From assembly GCF_020497125.1 (NCBI RefSeq), contig NC_059077.1, forward strand, positions 26,301,340-26,365,339: a DNA stretch of 64,000 nucleotides, written 5' to 3'. Source of the DNA: Mauremys mutica (lineage: Eukaryota > Chordata > Testudines > Geoemydidae). The translations under genes were made by a program, and so were the position numbers. This document shows positions 44,601-49,137 of this stretch, piece by piece (position 1 is the first letter of the stretch; each line of letters begins with the position of its first letter). The notes beneath the pieces were generated by a model. The model made no database searches and was not told the DNA's origin. It was given only the letters and a program-made list of their open reading frames with translations.

Positions 44601-46175
44601 TCATTTAGCTTTGTTCTGCTGCACGTGCTAAGTATTTGGGACATTGACTGGATAGTCTGTTCACTTTCAGCCCTAAACAATACAGAGTTTAGATCTGTGT
44701 TTAAGTACAGTTGAGATTCCCATAATGGATTAAGCATGACTCTGTTTTTTTTACACGGTGGCATCTTGACTCTGAACATAAAAACAGAAAATAAATGAGC
44801 CAAAGGCACTCATATACAAGTGTGGTATAAACACAGTAATTTGGTAGACTGACAGACAGACAGTATAGTCAGAAATCTGTTTGGGGGTTTGGAACACTAA
44901 TAATCTCTGCAGATGCATAAGCATAGCAACATATATTTGCATGTTATACAGGTCCTTGCAGGCAAAGAGAAGAAGCTTGAATTTTAAGCAGACAGGAAGG
45001 AGAATGTACAGGAATGCTTTTTATAGAGGCTGCAGAACCTGTTGTGGTTTAGCTGCTCTCTGGCCACTAGATGGAGCACTTAATGTAGTTCATACTCAGT
45101 AATCTGTTTGGGTTCAGGAGAATTTTCTATCTGAAAATGTTTCTCAAGTTGAAGAACAGCAGCCTCTTTAGACTGTGTGCTTTCACATCATCAGTAGCAA
45201 CATACAGTATGCTGTGTGGTAAGACAGAAACCTCTTATGTCTGATAGACACTCTATGTGTGCAATAAGTTGTTTACCGCAAACTTGCTTATTCTGAATAC
45301 TGAACCTGCTTCCATTTTCCTTTTCACTTTAGTTACACATGCCTTTAACCCTTTGGCTGCCAGCAGGTCCTGACTTGGCAAGCCAAATTTGAGAAGAGCA
45401 TGAAAATAGCACCACAATGGGTAATAGAGGCTCCGAAATTTAAAACTATGAGCCAAGTTCCTCTCTCATGTGTGCAGTCTCACTGACTCTCCCCAGCCCT
45501 TTTGCCTGGTATGCACCAACTGGTGGCCATTGACTTTCTCTGTCTCCTCTCTCCTCTGCCATTGGCCCAGAGTTCTGGAGTAAGGTTCTCAGTTACTGCT
45601 GCTGGCTGGACTACTTACTCCCTACACATAAGGGAGAGGACAGAGCACCTGCCCTTATACCTTTGTGATTCAGGACATGGAAGGAGTTTTTTCCCCACCA
45701 TCACCTGCAGAGGGGGAAGGAGGGATTTGATAGTATATTTCCAGGGGCTGGCAGCAGTCAGCTGAGCTGAAGGTCTTATCAGCTAGGGCCCAATCCAAGT
45801 TTCGTTATAGTTTGTGTAAAGACTTTCAGTCACTTTAATAGCACACTCAATGTGGCATGAGAGCTTGGGTCTCCAGACACCTGGGAGCTGGCCTTAAACT
45901 GCCACTGCCTGAGCATGTTGGTCTCCCACAATAGACATGAACTGGAAAGTAAAAGCAAAATATAAGCAAACCAGATTTCATGTTCACTTACAAGGGATCA
46001 GAGCTGGATTTGATGTTTCTGGGAGGTAGGCTGGGAACTGGTGGTGCTTGTGCTGATGGGTGAGAAGCTGAAGGAGGAGGAGGAGGCGGCGTCTGTGTAG
46101 CAGAATGGGAGGGTGGAGGTAGAGGTGAGGAGAGCACTGAGTGGGAGACCTGTTTAACAACTTCTTTGTTAGAGC
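8594..46175 (-). CDS. FYB1: FYB1 adaptor protein (ADAP/SLAP-130), C-terminal ~429 residues over 16 exons
   Basis: FYB1 is a cytosolic haematopoietic adaptor that links T-cell-receptor signalling (SLP-76, FYN, SKAP1) to integrin activation and actin (Ena/VASP). Sixteen minus-strand exons join with matching phases into one open frame. Order: proline-rich segment with [15 protein letters not shown] and MYEDI motifs; a Lys/Glu helix; helical SH3 domain 1 containing [19 protein letters not shown]; linker with YDSL, YDDV, YDGI and YDDV; a second basic helix; helical SH3 domain 2 containing [19 protein letters not shown]; then YDDI and the terminal IYDND. All introns inspected have GT-AG ends. The large N-terminal exon known in mammals is not in the window and should lie beyond 64000. 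Identity rests on family recall and is very secure. Confidence 0.96.
8750..8781 (-). CDS. FYB1: FYB1 exon W15: [11 protein letters not shown] microexon (32 nt)
   Basis: The acceptor is TTCACAG and the donor GTATGT. The first T completes Asn begun in W14 and the final G begins Gly completed in W16. It encodes the conserved tail motif IYDDI. A retroviral LTR begins only 72 bp upstream of its acceptor, at 8854. Confidence 0.93.
9159..9211 (+). repeat. Short 19-bp tandem repeat in the LTR
   Basis: The unit cctgtgtataccc(a/g)tgtat occurs nearly three times in tandem. Confidence 0.8.
9473..9493. repeat. (GT)n microsatellite
   Basis: A run of GT dinucleotides just downstream of the LTR poly(A) hexamer. 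Confidence 0.85.
9621..9638 (+). other. Retroviral primer binding site candidate
   Basis: TGGCGTCACGAACAGG begins immediately after the LTR-terminal CA. It starts with the TGG complementary to tRNA 3' CCA. I do not recognise the matching tRNA. Confidence 0.55.
9640..10110 (+). pseudogene. Retroviral gag (matrix-region) remnant
   Basis: Coding-like sequence runs downstream of the primer site but moves across all three frames, so it is frameshifted. Near 10020-10031 it contains a PPPY late-domain motif, typical of the segment after matrix in retroviral Gag. Similarity ends near 10110, where the element is truncated. It cannot encode an intact protein. Confidence 0.5.
10111..12391. other. AT-rich FYB1 intron sequence
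   Basis: Low-complexity AT-rich DNA, including an A-rich tract near 10250-10320. A foldback repeat at about 11892-11970 has arms GCTGATCCAAA and TTTGGATCAGG, an old MITE. No gene is seen. Confidence 0.5.
12392..12425 (-). CDS. FYB1: FYB1 exon W14: [10 protein letters not shown] (34 nt)
   Basis: The acceptor is TACAG and the donor GTAAGT. The first two bases complete Tyr from W13. It supplies the last strand of the second helical SH3 domain, GYVLRRSL (human GYVLRSYL from recall), and ends with two bases of the Asn codon finished in W15. Confidence 0.93.
12426..13246. other. FYB1 intron sequence, old SINE-like trace
   Basis: Around 12660-12740 there is a faint match to the interspersed sequence better preserved at 46345-46500 (words like CCATTGTGCTATGCAC). 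Otherwise nothing is recognised. Confidence 0.35.
13247..13515 (+). mobile_element. Internally deleted copy of the hAT family seen at 1-1793
   Basis: It starts TAGGGCTGTCAA with ATTAATC-rich subterminal repeats, then shares long stretches in inverse orientation with 1080-1793, including a segment reading CTCCTTGGGGGAGAATTGTATGTCTC. At least two internal deletions are apparent. The right end is not defined. Confidence 0.65.
13516..14750. other. FYB1 intron with MITE relics
   Basis: Positions 13740-13935 carry the words GTGTCTACATGGACAC at one end and AGTGTAGACC at the other, a decayed short MITE. Positions 14440-14510 carry a weak foldback (AAGGGACCTTAAATTAC). No gene is seen. Confidence 0.4.
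14751..15889. mobile_element. TA-flanked (Tc1/mariner-like) non-autonomous transposon
   Basis: The left end CACCTCTACCCTGATATAA and right end TTATATCGGGGTAGAGGTG are inverted repeats, flanked on both sides by TA (14749-14750 and 15890-15891). A GCGTTATA-type subterminal motif recurs inside both ends. The interior is GC-rich satellite with no transposase. The 123-207-residue open frames over it, on both strands, are compositional. Confidence 0.82.
14975..15570. repeat. GC-rich tandem repeat of ~120-bp units inside the transposon
   Basis: The phrase CACTCACCTGCGGCGGGAAG or a close variant recurs near 14977, 15102, 15210, 15335 and 15465, giving about five diverged units of 108-130 bp. Each has a GTGAGTG...GTTGGGG spacer and a block reading CAGCTGGGAGCTGGCGGAGT or its reverse complement. 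Confidence 0.75.
16138..16640. mobile_element. Foldback repeat with GC-rich minisatellite tail
   Basis: The arms 16138-16180 and 16208-16252 form a long near-perfect hairpin (TTTTGTCATGGATATTTTTA against its complement). They are followed by GC-rich units of about 55-75 bp containing GGAGCTC..GGTCCCC. It is a repeat of unknown superfamily and non-coding. Confidence 0.6.
16859..17021 (-). CDS. FYB1: FYB1 exon W13: helical SH3 domain 2
   Basis: The acceptor is TTTTTGCAG and the donor GTAAGT. It begins in phase 0 with [11 protein letters not shown] and ends one base into Tyr. It contains [20 protein letters not shown] and VLCRNEEGK, the core strands of the second helical SH3 domain. Family members bind phosphoinositide membranes rather than proline peptides through this type of domain. 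Confidence 0.97.
17200..17960 (-). mobile_element. Non-LTR retrotransposon (LINE) relic
   Basis: Minus-strand translation shows an FADD-like reverse-transcriptase motif region (near 17935) and downstream patches such as [12 protein letters not shown], with many stops. The clade is unresolved; it may be the same family as 61020-61380. Confidence 0.42.
17961..18524. other. FYB1 intron sequence, nothing recognised
   Basis: No repeat end, motif or exon is identified here. Confidence 0.35.
18525..19146 (+). mobile_element. CR1 LINE: reverse-transcriptase piece joined to 3' end
   Basis: Translation across frames gives CR1 reverse-transcriptase landmarks: [30 protein letters not shown] and [15 protein letters not shown]. 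At about 18890 it jumps to CR1 3' sequence ending GACCCAGTATAGCCATTCTTGG. It is internally deleted and frameshifted, hence dead. Confidence 0.85.
19213..19470 (-). mobile_element. CR1 LINE 3' end, opposite orientation
   Basis: It begins AATGGCCATACTGGGTCAGACC, the reverse complement of the CR1 end at 19100-19146, and extends through GGCTAATAGCCATTAATGGA. Together with the previous element it forms a tail-to-tail CR1 pair 67 bp apart. Confidence 0.82.
19471..20665. other. FYB1 intron sequence
   Basis: No exon or bounded repeat is seen. Near 20070-20220 are words common in old interspersed repeats. Confidence 0.35.
20666..20780 (-). CDS. FYB1: FYB1 exon W12: basic helix before SH3 domain 2
   Basis: The acceptor is TTTTAG and the donor GTAAGT. 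It encodes [18 protein letters not shown] followed by the charged run [19 protein letters not shown] and FK. In ADAP structures this type of segment forms the N-terminal helix that packs on the SH3 fold. It ends in phase 0. Confidence 0.95.
20781..21254. other. FYB1 intron sequence, nothing recognised
   Basis: AT-rich, no repeat termini seen. Confidence 0.35.
21255..21446. mobile_element. hAT MITE, CAGGGCCGGCTCC type
   Basis: The ends are CAGGGCCGGCTCC and AGAGCCGGCCCTG. Flanks accacata (21247-21254) and accacaca (21447-21454) match at 7 of 8. The interior contains T-rich runs and GGGGCAGCA words. Confidence 0.85.
21546..21872. mobile_element. GC-rich hAT MITE, long palindromic form
   Basis: The ends are CAGGGGCGGCTCC and GAGCCGCCCCTG. 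An exact 8-bp duplication, atgctgtc, sits at 21538-21545 and 21873-21880. The 327-bp element is largely palindromic, built of GGACCTCCCGCAGGC and GCCTGCGGAGGGTCC blocks. That palindromy makes long open frames on both strands; none is a gene. Confidence 0.93.
21881..22143. other. Short intron spacer between two hAT MITEs
   Basis: Unique-looking sequence, no feature seen. Confidence 0.4.
22144..22468. mobile_element. GC-rich hAT MITE, long palindromic form
   Basis: The ends are CAGGGCCGGCTCC and GAGCCGCCCCTG. An exact 8-bp duplication, ctgaagac, sits at 22136-22143 and 22469-22476. It is a close sibling of the copy 270 bp to the left, in the same orientation. Confidence 0.93.
22685..22830 (+). 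mobile_element. CR1 LINE 3' end
   Basis: It ends with CTTCCAACCCTGATATTCTATGATTCTATGATT, written here as the CR1 3' hallmark: the 8-bp ATTCTATG repeat. It is preceded by GGCCCAGCTTGACAAAGCCC. Confidence 0.85.
22831..23179. other. FYB1 intron sequence, nothing recognised
   Basis: No repeat termini or exon seen. Confidence 0.35.
23180..23249 (-). CDS. FYB1: FYB1 exon W11: VYDDV motif and EFPPPP
   Basis: The acceptor is TTTCAG and the donor GTAAGT. It encodes [20 protein letters not shown]. The VYDDV corresponds to the second SLP-76 SH2-binding tyrosine of mammalian FYB1. FPPPP immediately after fits the EVH1-ligand consensus; from recall the human protein reads DFPVSS here and has FPPPP one exon block earlier. 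Confidence 0.96.
23250..24149. other. FYB1 intron sequence
   Basis: An old MITE trace lies near 23635-23780, where the words CCATTTTACACC and GCATAAATGAGAATCAGGCC occur. No exon is seen. Confidence 0.35.
24150..24186 (+). mobile_element. CR1 LINE, left piece of an interrupted copy
   Basis: AGAAGCAATGGGCTTAAATT-GCAGCAAG is CR1 sequence. It resumes at 26774 after two nested insertions (hAT at 24187-24437, LTR element at 24451-26740). The left limit is uncertain. Confidence 0.6.
24187..24437. mobile_element. hAT MITE inserted in CR1
   Basis: The ends are CAGGGCTGGCTCCAGG and GCAGCCGGCTCTG. An exact 8-bp duplication, gcagcaag, sits at 24179-24186 and 24438-24445. The duplication is CR1 sequence, so this element is younger than the CR1. 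Confidence 0.9.
24404..24450 (+). repeat. 47-bp duplication, left copy
   Basis: From GCTTGGGGCGGCC to AGCAAGGGCGG: the 3' end of the hAT MITE, its target duplication and 5 bp of CR1. An identical 47-bp copy is at 26735-26781, on the far side of the LTR element. Confidence 0.93.
24451..24736 (+). repeat. 5' LTR
   Basis: It begins TGTGGGATTAG and has TATATAAG at about 24632 and AATAAA at 24656-24661. The end is uncertain: GATGCA occurs at 24731-24736 and again at 24757-24762, because a 26-bp tandem duplication (TGTGATGCAACAAATGGTG) spans the LTR/leader border. Confidence 0.75.
24768..24786 (+). other. Primer binding site candidate, tRNA-Ala-like
   Basis: TGGTGGAGAATGCCGG resembles the complement of a vertebrate tRNA-Ala 3' end (TGG + TGGAGATGCCGG) with one extra base. 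A duplicated copy of the first five bases lies at 24742. Confidence 0.5.
24931..25172 (+). repeat. 26-bp tandem repeats GGCTATAAGTCGC in two blocks of four
   Basis: GGCTATAAGTCGC starts at 24942, 24968, 24994, 25020 and again at 25081, 25107, 25133, 25159: exact 26-bp steps within each block. The blocks sit 139 bp apart, so a larger unit was duplicated. It is in the leader region of the LTR element. Confidence 0.93.
25200..26469. other. LTR-element interior, non-coding
   Basis: T-rich in the middle, with no retroviral protein motif in any frame. It includes the hairpin GATCCTCAGCTGGTGT...ACACCAGCTGAGGACC at 26264-26305, the same foldback family seen at 29944, 37388 and 63085. Confidence 0.6.
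26470..26481 (+). other. Polypurine tract of the LTR element
   Basis: AGAGGGGGGAGA lies directly before the 3' LTR TG, the expected plus-strand priming site. Confidence 0.75.
26482..26740 (+). repeat. 3' LTR, truncated at its 3' end
   Basis: Identical to 24451-24709, then stops at GCTTGG. The next bases are the right copy of the 47-bp duplication rather than the LTR end CTCTGTTCCTGC. Confidence 0.9.
26735..26781 (+). repeat. 47-bp duplication, right copy
   Basis: Identical to 24404-24450. GCTTGG (26735-26740) belongs both to the LTR and to the duplicated MITE sequence, so the junction sits on 6-7 bp of microhomology. Confidence 0.93.
26774..26990 (+). mobile_element. CR1 LINE 3' end, right piece of the interrupted copy
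   Basis: GGTTCAGGTTGGACATTAC through GGACTGGACTAAATGACCTC to ATGATTCTATGATT, the CR1 3' end. It continues the CR1 interrupted at 24186. Confidence 0.85.
27241..27272 (-). CDS. FYB1: FYB1 exon W10: [10 protein letters not shown] microexon (32 nt)
   Basis: The acceptor is TTTTTTTCAG and the donor GTAAGC. The first base completes Asn from W9 and the last base begins Asp of W11. It is the counterpart of the human GFPAPPKQLDMG stretch by position. Confidence 0.9.
27273..29750. other. FYB1 intron with old foldback repeats
   Basis: Positions 28155-28255 (CACATGCTGAAGTCCCACTG) and 28923-29035 (GGATCCTGGAAATAC to CTGTAGGATCAGGGTC) are decayed palindromic MITEs. Positions 29370-29600 look like an old minus-strand CR1 fragment. 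No exon is seen. Confidence 0.45.
29751..29820 (-). CDS. FYB1: FYB1 exon W9: FPPPV and EIYDGI
   Basis: The acceptor is TTAAAG and the donor GTAAGT. It encodes [24 protein letters not shown] matches the FYN-SH2-binding tyrosine region of mammalian FYB1. The preceding EVH1-type motif is FPPPV rather than the mammalian FPPPP. Confidence 0.96.
29821..30728. other. FYB1 intron with foldback MITE
   Basis: GGTCCTCAGCTGGTGTAAAT at 29949-29968 with a decayed opposite arm to about 30027. Nothing else is recognised. Confidence 0.45.
31003..31305. mobile_element. GC-rich hAT MITE inserted in CR1
   Basis: The ends are CAGGGGCGGCTCTAGG and GGAGCCGGTCCTG. An exact 8-bp duplication, ctgccacc, sits at 30995-31002 and 31306-31313. 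It is palindromic, like the copies at 21546 and 22144. Confidence 0.93.
31460..31998 (-). pseudogene. CR1 ORF2 reverse-transcriptase C-terminal fragment
   Basis: About 180 codons of open CR1 ORF2 from the polymerase active-site region (TDDTKLGG in place of FADDTKLGG) through [13 protein letters not shown], the end of the RT domain. The 5' part is missing, so it is dead, but the long open frame suggests modest age. Confidence 0.85.
32179..32207 (-). CDS. FYB1: FYB1 exon W8: QSGGRSGTG microexon (29 nt)
   Basis: The acceptor is TCTTCCAG and the donor GTGAGT. Its first base completes Ser from W7; its last G plus TG of W9 gives Val. It matches human SQSGSGG by position. Confidence 0.92.
32208..35675. 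other. Long FYB1 intron, mostly unique
   Basis: No bounded transposon is found over 3.4 kb. Short traces of foldback MITEs occur near 34915-34960. No exon is seen. Confidence 0.4.
35676..35820 (-). CDS. FYB1: FYB1 exon W7: end of SH3 domain 1, YDSL and YDDV
   Basis: The acceptor is TTTTAG and the donor GTACGT. It encodes [18 protein letters not shown], then a Ser/Arg-rich spacer and [22 protein letters not shown] is the last SH3 strand. VYDDV matches the first SLP-76 SH2-binding tyrosine of mammalian FYB1. Confidence 0.97.
37251..37358. repeat. Foldback MITE with 22-bp perfect arms
   Basis: GATCCAGCAAAGCATTTAAA(CA) at 37253 and its exact complement ending at 37352, with a nested AGTAGTCCCA/TGGGACTACT pair inside. 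No coding content. Confidence 0.85.
37388..37462. repeat. Foldback MITE, CCTCAGTTGGTGTAAAT type
   Basis: Arms GATCCTCAGTTGGTGTAAAT and ATTTACACCAGCTGATGATC. Confidence 0.75.
38139..38298 (-). CDS. FYB1: FYB1 exon W6: helical SH3 domain 1
   Basis: The acceptor is TCTGTGCAG and the donor GTACGT. It starts in phase 0: [20 protein letters not shown], then [20 protein letters not shown] and [13 protein letters not shown]. The 160 nt end one base into Tyr completed by W7. It is nearly residue-for-residue the human domain, and was the strongest anchor for naming the gene. Confidence 0.98.
38299..39936. other. FYB1 intron sequence
   Basis: A short CA run at 38327-38339. Positions 38440-38520 resemble the SINE-like repeat at 46345. 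Positions 39480-39610 hold a decayed MITE (AAGCATGTGTTTAACCTTAA). No exon is seen. Confidence 0.4.
39937..40057 (-). CDS. FYB1: FYB1 exon W5: Lys/Glu-rich helix before SH3 domain 1
   Basis: The acceptor is TTGTTCAG and the donor GTAAGG. It encodes [18 protein letters not shown] and EQEIRKRFK with a run of alternating acidic and basic residues between, the helix that packs on the first SH3 fold. On the plus strand it looks like a CT-rich simple tract, so repeat masking could hide it. Confidence 0.96.
40058..40358. other. FYB1 intron, nothing recognised
   Basis: No repeat termini seen. Confidence 0.35.
40359..40651. mobile_element. Palindromic MITE, GGTATGTCTACACTG type
   Basis: The left end GGTATGTCTACACTGTAATTA and right end AATTGCAGTGTAGGACATG are inverted repeats. 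Inner arms GGGCTAAGGGGCTGCTTAA and TTAAGCAGCCCCTTAGCC extend the fold. The superfamily is not determined. Confidence 0.75.
40890..41000 (-). mobile_element. CR1 LINE 3' end fragment
   Basis: ATAGACTCATAGACTTTAAG and GGTCAGAAGGGACCATTATG, then GATCATCTAGTCTGACCTCC, the reverse complement of a CR1 3' end. Confidence 0.82.
41001..41790. other. FYB1 intron sequence, no exon seen
   Basis: The longest open frame (41121-41555, 144 codons, plus) has no recognisable motif or codon pattern and no splice context; I treat it as chance. Confidence 0.4.
41791..41837 (-). CDS. FYB1: FYB1 exon W4: [15 protein letters not shown] (47 nt)
   Basis: The acceptor is CTTATAG and the donor GTATCA (weaker). It starts in phase 0 and ends two bases into Arg. 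MYEDI aligns with the human TYEDIEA tyrosine segment just before the charged helix. Confidence 0.93.
41985..42406. mobile_element. hAT MITE, GGGGGCCAACC type
   Basis: The ends CAAAGGGGGCCAACC and GTTGGCCACCCTTGT are inverted repeats. An exact 8-bp duplication, actaaatt, sits at 41977-41984 and 42407-42414. A GC-rich centre (42100-42310) is non-coding. Confidence 0.82.
42452..42470. repeat. (TATC)n microsatellite
   Basis: Four to five tandem TATC units. Confidence 0.85.
42502..42548. repeat. (CA)n microsatellite with AG interruptions
   Basis: CACACACAGA units, a compound CA repeat. Confidence 0.9.
42770..42890. repeat. Foldback MITE, TAATTTTAAGCA type
   Basis: ACGTGCCTAATTTTAAGCAT near 42796 and ACGTGCTTAAAATTAGGCAT near 42850 are complementary arms around AGTAGTCCCACTGAAATCAA. 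Confidence 0.8.
43157..43176 (-). CDS. FYB1: FYB1 exon W3: HGNTDG microexon (20 nt)
   Basis: The acceptor is GTCATTCAG and the donor GTAAGT. Two bases complete Gly from W2, then six codons to phase 0. At 20 nt it is the smallest exon here. It is supported by the two splice sites and exact phase fit on both sides. Confidence 0.85.
43177..44000. other. FYB1 intron, nothing recognised
   Basis: No repeat termini or exon seen. Confidence 0.35.
44015..44214 (+). mobile_element. Penelope-like terminal unit with inverted 5' part and 14-bp target duplication
   Basis: An exact 14-bp direct repeat, ACTCTGAAAAAAGA, flanks it at 44001-44014 and 44215-44228. A perfect 35-bp inverted repeat lies inside it (44014-44048 and 44141-44175). 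The right part (44091-44214) resembles the 3' terminal region of the Penelope-like element at 54471-54597: GCATC..GAAGTGGG..CCCACGAAAGCTCATGCT, then CAGACTAACACGGCTAC. An inverted partial copy at the 5' end and a long target duplication are typical of Penelope insertions. Confidence 0.65.
44229..44493. other. FYB1 intron, nothing recognised
   Basis: Short unique stretch before exon W2. Confidence 0.4.
44494..44540 (-). CDS. FYB1: FYB1 exon W2: [15 protein letters not shown] (47 nt)
   Basis: The acceptor is CACAGAAG and the donor GTAAGA. Its first base completes Phe from W1 and its last base begins Gly of W3. It contains SYDDV, a YDDV motif at a position where I do not recall one in the human protein. 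Confidence 0.92.
44541..45991. other. FYB1 intron sequence
   Basis: No exon or bounded transposon is seen. The open frames near 45500 lack recognisable motifs. Confidence 0.4.
45992..46175 (-). CDS. FYB1: FYB1 exon W1: proline-rich segment
   Basis: The acceptor is GGTTTTAG and the donor GTAAGT. It encodes [20 protein letters not shown], then [13 protein letters not shown] and [28 protein letters not shown] matches the proline-rich end of the human N-terminal half, a region known for binding the SKAP1 SH3 domain. It is the 5'-most exon in the window; it begins two bases into a codon whose first base is upstream, beyond what I could locate. Confidence 0.93.
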
Positions 46176-46344
46176 CTAAAACCAAAAAAACAAAGACAAT
46201 TTACCTAGTTAACAACTCAAGATGATCCAAAGACAAAATATTGCTTGTTTAGATAAACTCTAGATACTGTATAATACATTAATAGGATACATAACCAGAA
46301 ATTAACATGTTATTTAAAGACTGTAGATGTGCATGGTGTCTTAT

Positions 46345-46500
46345 AACACATATCTAGACAGATATTATTTGTATTATCGCAGCATCTAGGAGGCCCAGCC
46401 ATGGACCCCATTGTGCTAGGCACTGTACAAACCCAGAACAAAAAGATGGTCCCTGCTTCAAACAATTTACAATCTAAATGTAAGATAAGAGACAACAGAT
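46345..46500 (-). mobile_element. Ancient SINE-like repeat (MIR/L2-related, tentative)
   Basis: CCCATTGTGCTAGGCACTGT and ACAAACCCAGAACAAAAAGA, then ATTTACAATCTAA. The same words recur in decayed form at 12660, 38440 and 57160. Class assignment is from recall. Confidence 0.5.
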
Positions 46501-46543
46501 AGATACAGTTTGATGCTCTGTAGGTACAGTGTGATAGGTACAG

Positions 46544-47653
46544 TGTGATGCTCTGTACCTCGGGGGAACATCCTACACCCCCGTGTTCATCTTTATAAAA
46601 TGGTTGTGTGATATCCAATGCAAAGTTTGTCATGTTAGGTGTCCTCCGAAGGCTCATGATGCACTGAGCATGGTTGTTATAGTGATGTTAAAGTAATTGT
46701 TACAGTAATGTTATAGGTTATAATTTCATATATATATATAGTTATGAGGCTGAAAATGTATCCTCATGGCTTAAAGCAAGCCCAGGCAAAAACTCTCCAA
46801 GAACAGAGAGGCAGTTCACACCTCATCAGGGCATGTATGGGACAAACCCAGCCCAACCTGACAGGAGCAAATGACGCTGGCCTAGGCAGCAACACAATAA
46901 TCTGTTAGACTCTCGAGAGAGTCACCCCCCTTTCTTTGGTCAGTTTGGAACTGCGATGAGGTAATGCTCACCTGATCCTGAAGTGTGTGTGTGTGTGTGT
47001 GGGGACAATGCCAAGAGGGAAGAAAAGACATGATAGAAGGGAGAGACATTTGCCACGCTCTCTCTCTTTTCCACCTACAGCTATAGACACCACCACCACC
47101 AAACAACTGAAGCGCTGATCAAAGGAGAGAGGCTGGCTGAAGCGCAACTAGCCAGCCTGTGGTGAGAAGCATCTAAGTTTGTAAGGGCATTGAAAGCGTT
47201 AAGATCATCTTAGAATGTGTTTTGCTTTTATTTTATTTGACCAAATTTGACTTGTTATGTTTTGACTTAAAATCACTTAAAATCTATCTTTATAGTTAAT
47301 AAATCTATTTGTTTATTCTACCTGAAGCAGTGCGTATGGTTTGAAGTGTGTCAGAGGTTCCCCTTGGGATAACAAGCCTGATACATATCAATTTCTTTGT
47401 TAAATTGACGAACTCATATAAGCTTGCAGTGTCCAGCAAGCATAACTGGACACTGCAAGATGGAGGTTCCTAGGGTTGTGTCTGGGACTGAAGATTTTGG
47501 CTACTGTCATTCGGATGCACAATCCAAGGAGTAGCTTACTTGCTAGAGGCTGTGTGTGAACAGCCCAGGAGTGGGGGTTCTCACAGCAGAGCAAGGCAAG
47601 ACTGGTTCCCTAGCAGATCACCGGTCCAGATACCACCAGAGGGGAACGTCACA
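46544..47653 (+). mobile_element. Solo LTR of an endogenous retrovirus
   Basis: It begins TGTGATGCTCTG and ends GGGGAACGTCACA, the TG...CA form with short inverted termini (TGTGA/TCACA). AATAAA near 47298 is followed by a T-rich stretch, consistent with the R region. A (GT)n run lies at 46983-47001. No internal retroviral sequence or second LTR is present, so it is a recombination product. No clean target duplication was found. Confidence 0.72.
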
Positions 47654-48094
47654 TACAAGGAAACAATTAGGCAATACTGGTCGGTATGATAGGCTGTAGT
47701 ATCAGCACACCAGCCAACATTAAATAATTATAATAGGTGATGCTGACAGTGAAGCCCAAAATTAACGCTGGTATTTTTTTTTCCATTTTAAGACCCTGTT
47801 TTCAGTTGCATATAACTTTGTCAAACTTTAAACATGGGTTGAAATTTCCCATGCTAGGCATCTGCCTCACACTGAATTTTTTAGAGAGTTTTAGCAACAA
47901 TGGTTCATGTGTATCTGTGAATGAAATTAGGGAAAATACATTGTTTTGTTCATGATAAGAAAATTTTACAATTGTTTCATTGAGAAGCTCTGCCACTGTC
48001 ATTCATTGGAGCAGGGACTTCTAATTTGGAAGCGGTATGTGTGTGTGTGTCTGTGTGTGTGTATGTGTTGCTTTGGTTAGGGATGTGTTCTTTG
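47654..48094. other. FYB1 intron, nothing recognised
   Basis: (TG)n at 48037-48066; otherwise unremarkable. Confidence 0.4.
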
Positions 48095-48690
48095 CTGTCC
48101 CTGTGAAAATCCACCTAAATCTGGCCAAGTTATAAACCTCTGAATAATCCCAGTTCACACATGCTAACATTCTTGATCTGAAGACATCAAGAGATAGAGA
48201 ATTCACCATTTCCCTTGGTAGTTTGTTCCAATGCTTAATTACACTCATAGTTAAAAAAACTTTGATTAATTTCTAATCTGAATTTGTCTGGCTCCAGCTT
48301 CCAGTCATTGGCTCTTGTTATGCTTTTCTCTGCTATATTAGAAAGCTTTTCAGTACCCAACGTTTTCTCTCTGTGCTTTATTGATATTGTGTAGTGCTAG
48401 TTTTTTAATCAGAATGTCATGCAGTATTAAACCAAACTCCTTACAATAGTCTAAGTATATTACAACTATGCAATTACCTTTGTCAACCAAACTTGTAATC
48501 TCATCAGTGAATGAATCGTTTTGTTTGACAAGACCTATTTTCAATAGAATCACATTAACTGGCATTAATTATAGCCCTATCCTTTAGTTCTTTATTAATT
48601 GACTCCCATATCAGCTTTTTCATTATTTTACCCTGTGCAACCTTAATTCTGCCCTCTTGTGCAGTCTTGAGTTACACAATCACATTCCCC
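48095..48690 (-). mobile_element. Old CR1 LINE fragment
   Basis: TTTGTTCCAATGCTTAATTA and CAATGACTGGAAGCTGGAGC (minus) belong to CR1 3' sequence. Minus-strand translation near 48450-48500 gives IVVIYLDYCKEF, the CR1 VYLDFxKAF motif in decayed form. Confidence 0.7.
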
Positions 48691-49137
48691 TCCCACCATT
48701 TCTTTATTGACTTCTAGTGAACCTACGTGCTCAGCATTGAGTAAGAGCTGTAAAATCGGCTCTTCGTGATTTGTACTAGCACACTGTTGGCACTTAACAT
48801 ATACTAAGTAATCACATTTATACTCAGAATGTTTCTTTTTTCTTTTCTCTCTGTAGACCTCATTATCTCCTGTCTTGCACCTTGTGTACTCATCCACACT
48901 TGTGCAAACTGAAACCAATGTGGGTGGAAAATATTCCATTCTAGTATTGAAATTAATGGGACTATTCGTGTAGGAAAATACCACTCAGTGGAACTAGTGC
49001 TGACAGAATCAGGTCCACAGTGATTGCAGATTAAGCCATAATGATGTTTCAATATTGCTTCTTTTCTTTTTTAATTGGATGTTTTGAATTAACCTCAGTT
49101 CCATATTTGTCTGTTTCTGCAAGTCTTAATACACAGC
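48691..49137. other. FYB1 intron, nothing recognised
   Basis: No repeat termini or exon seen. Confidence 0.35.
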
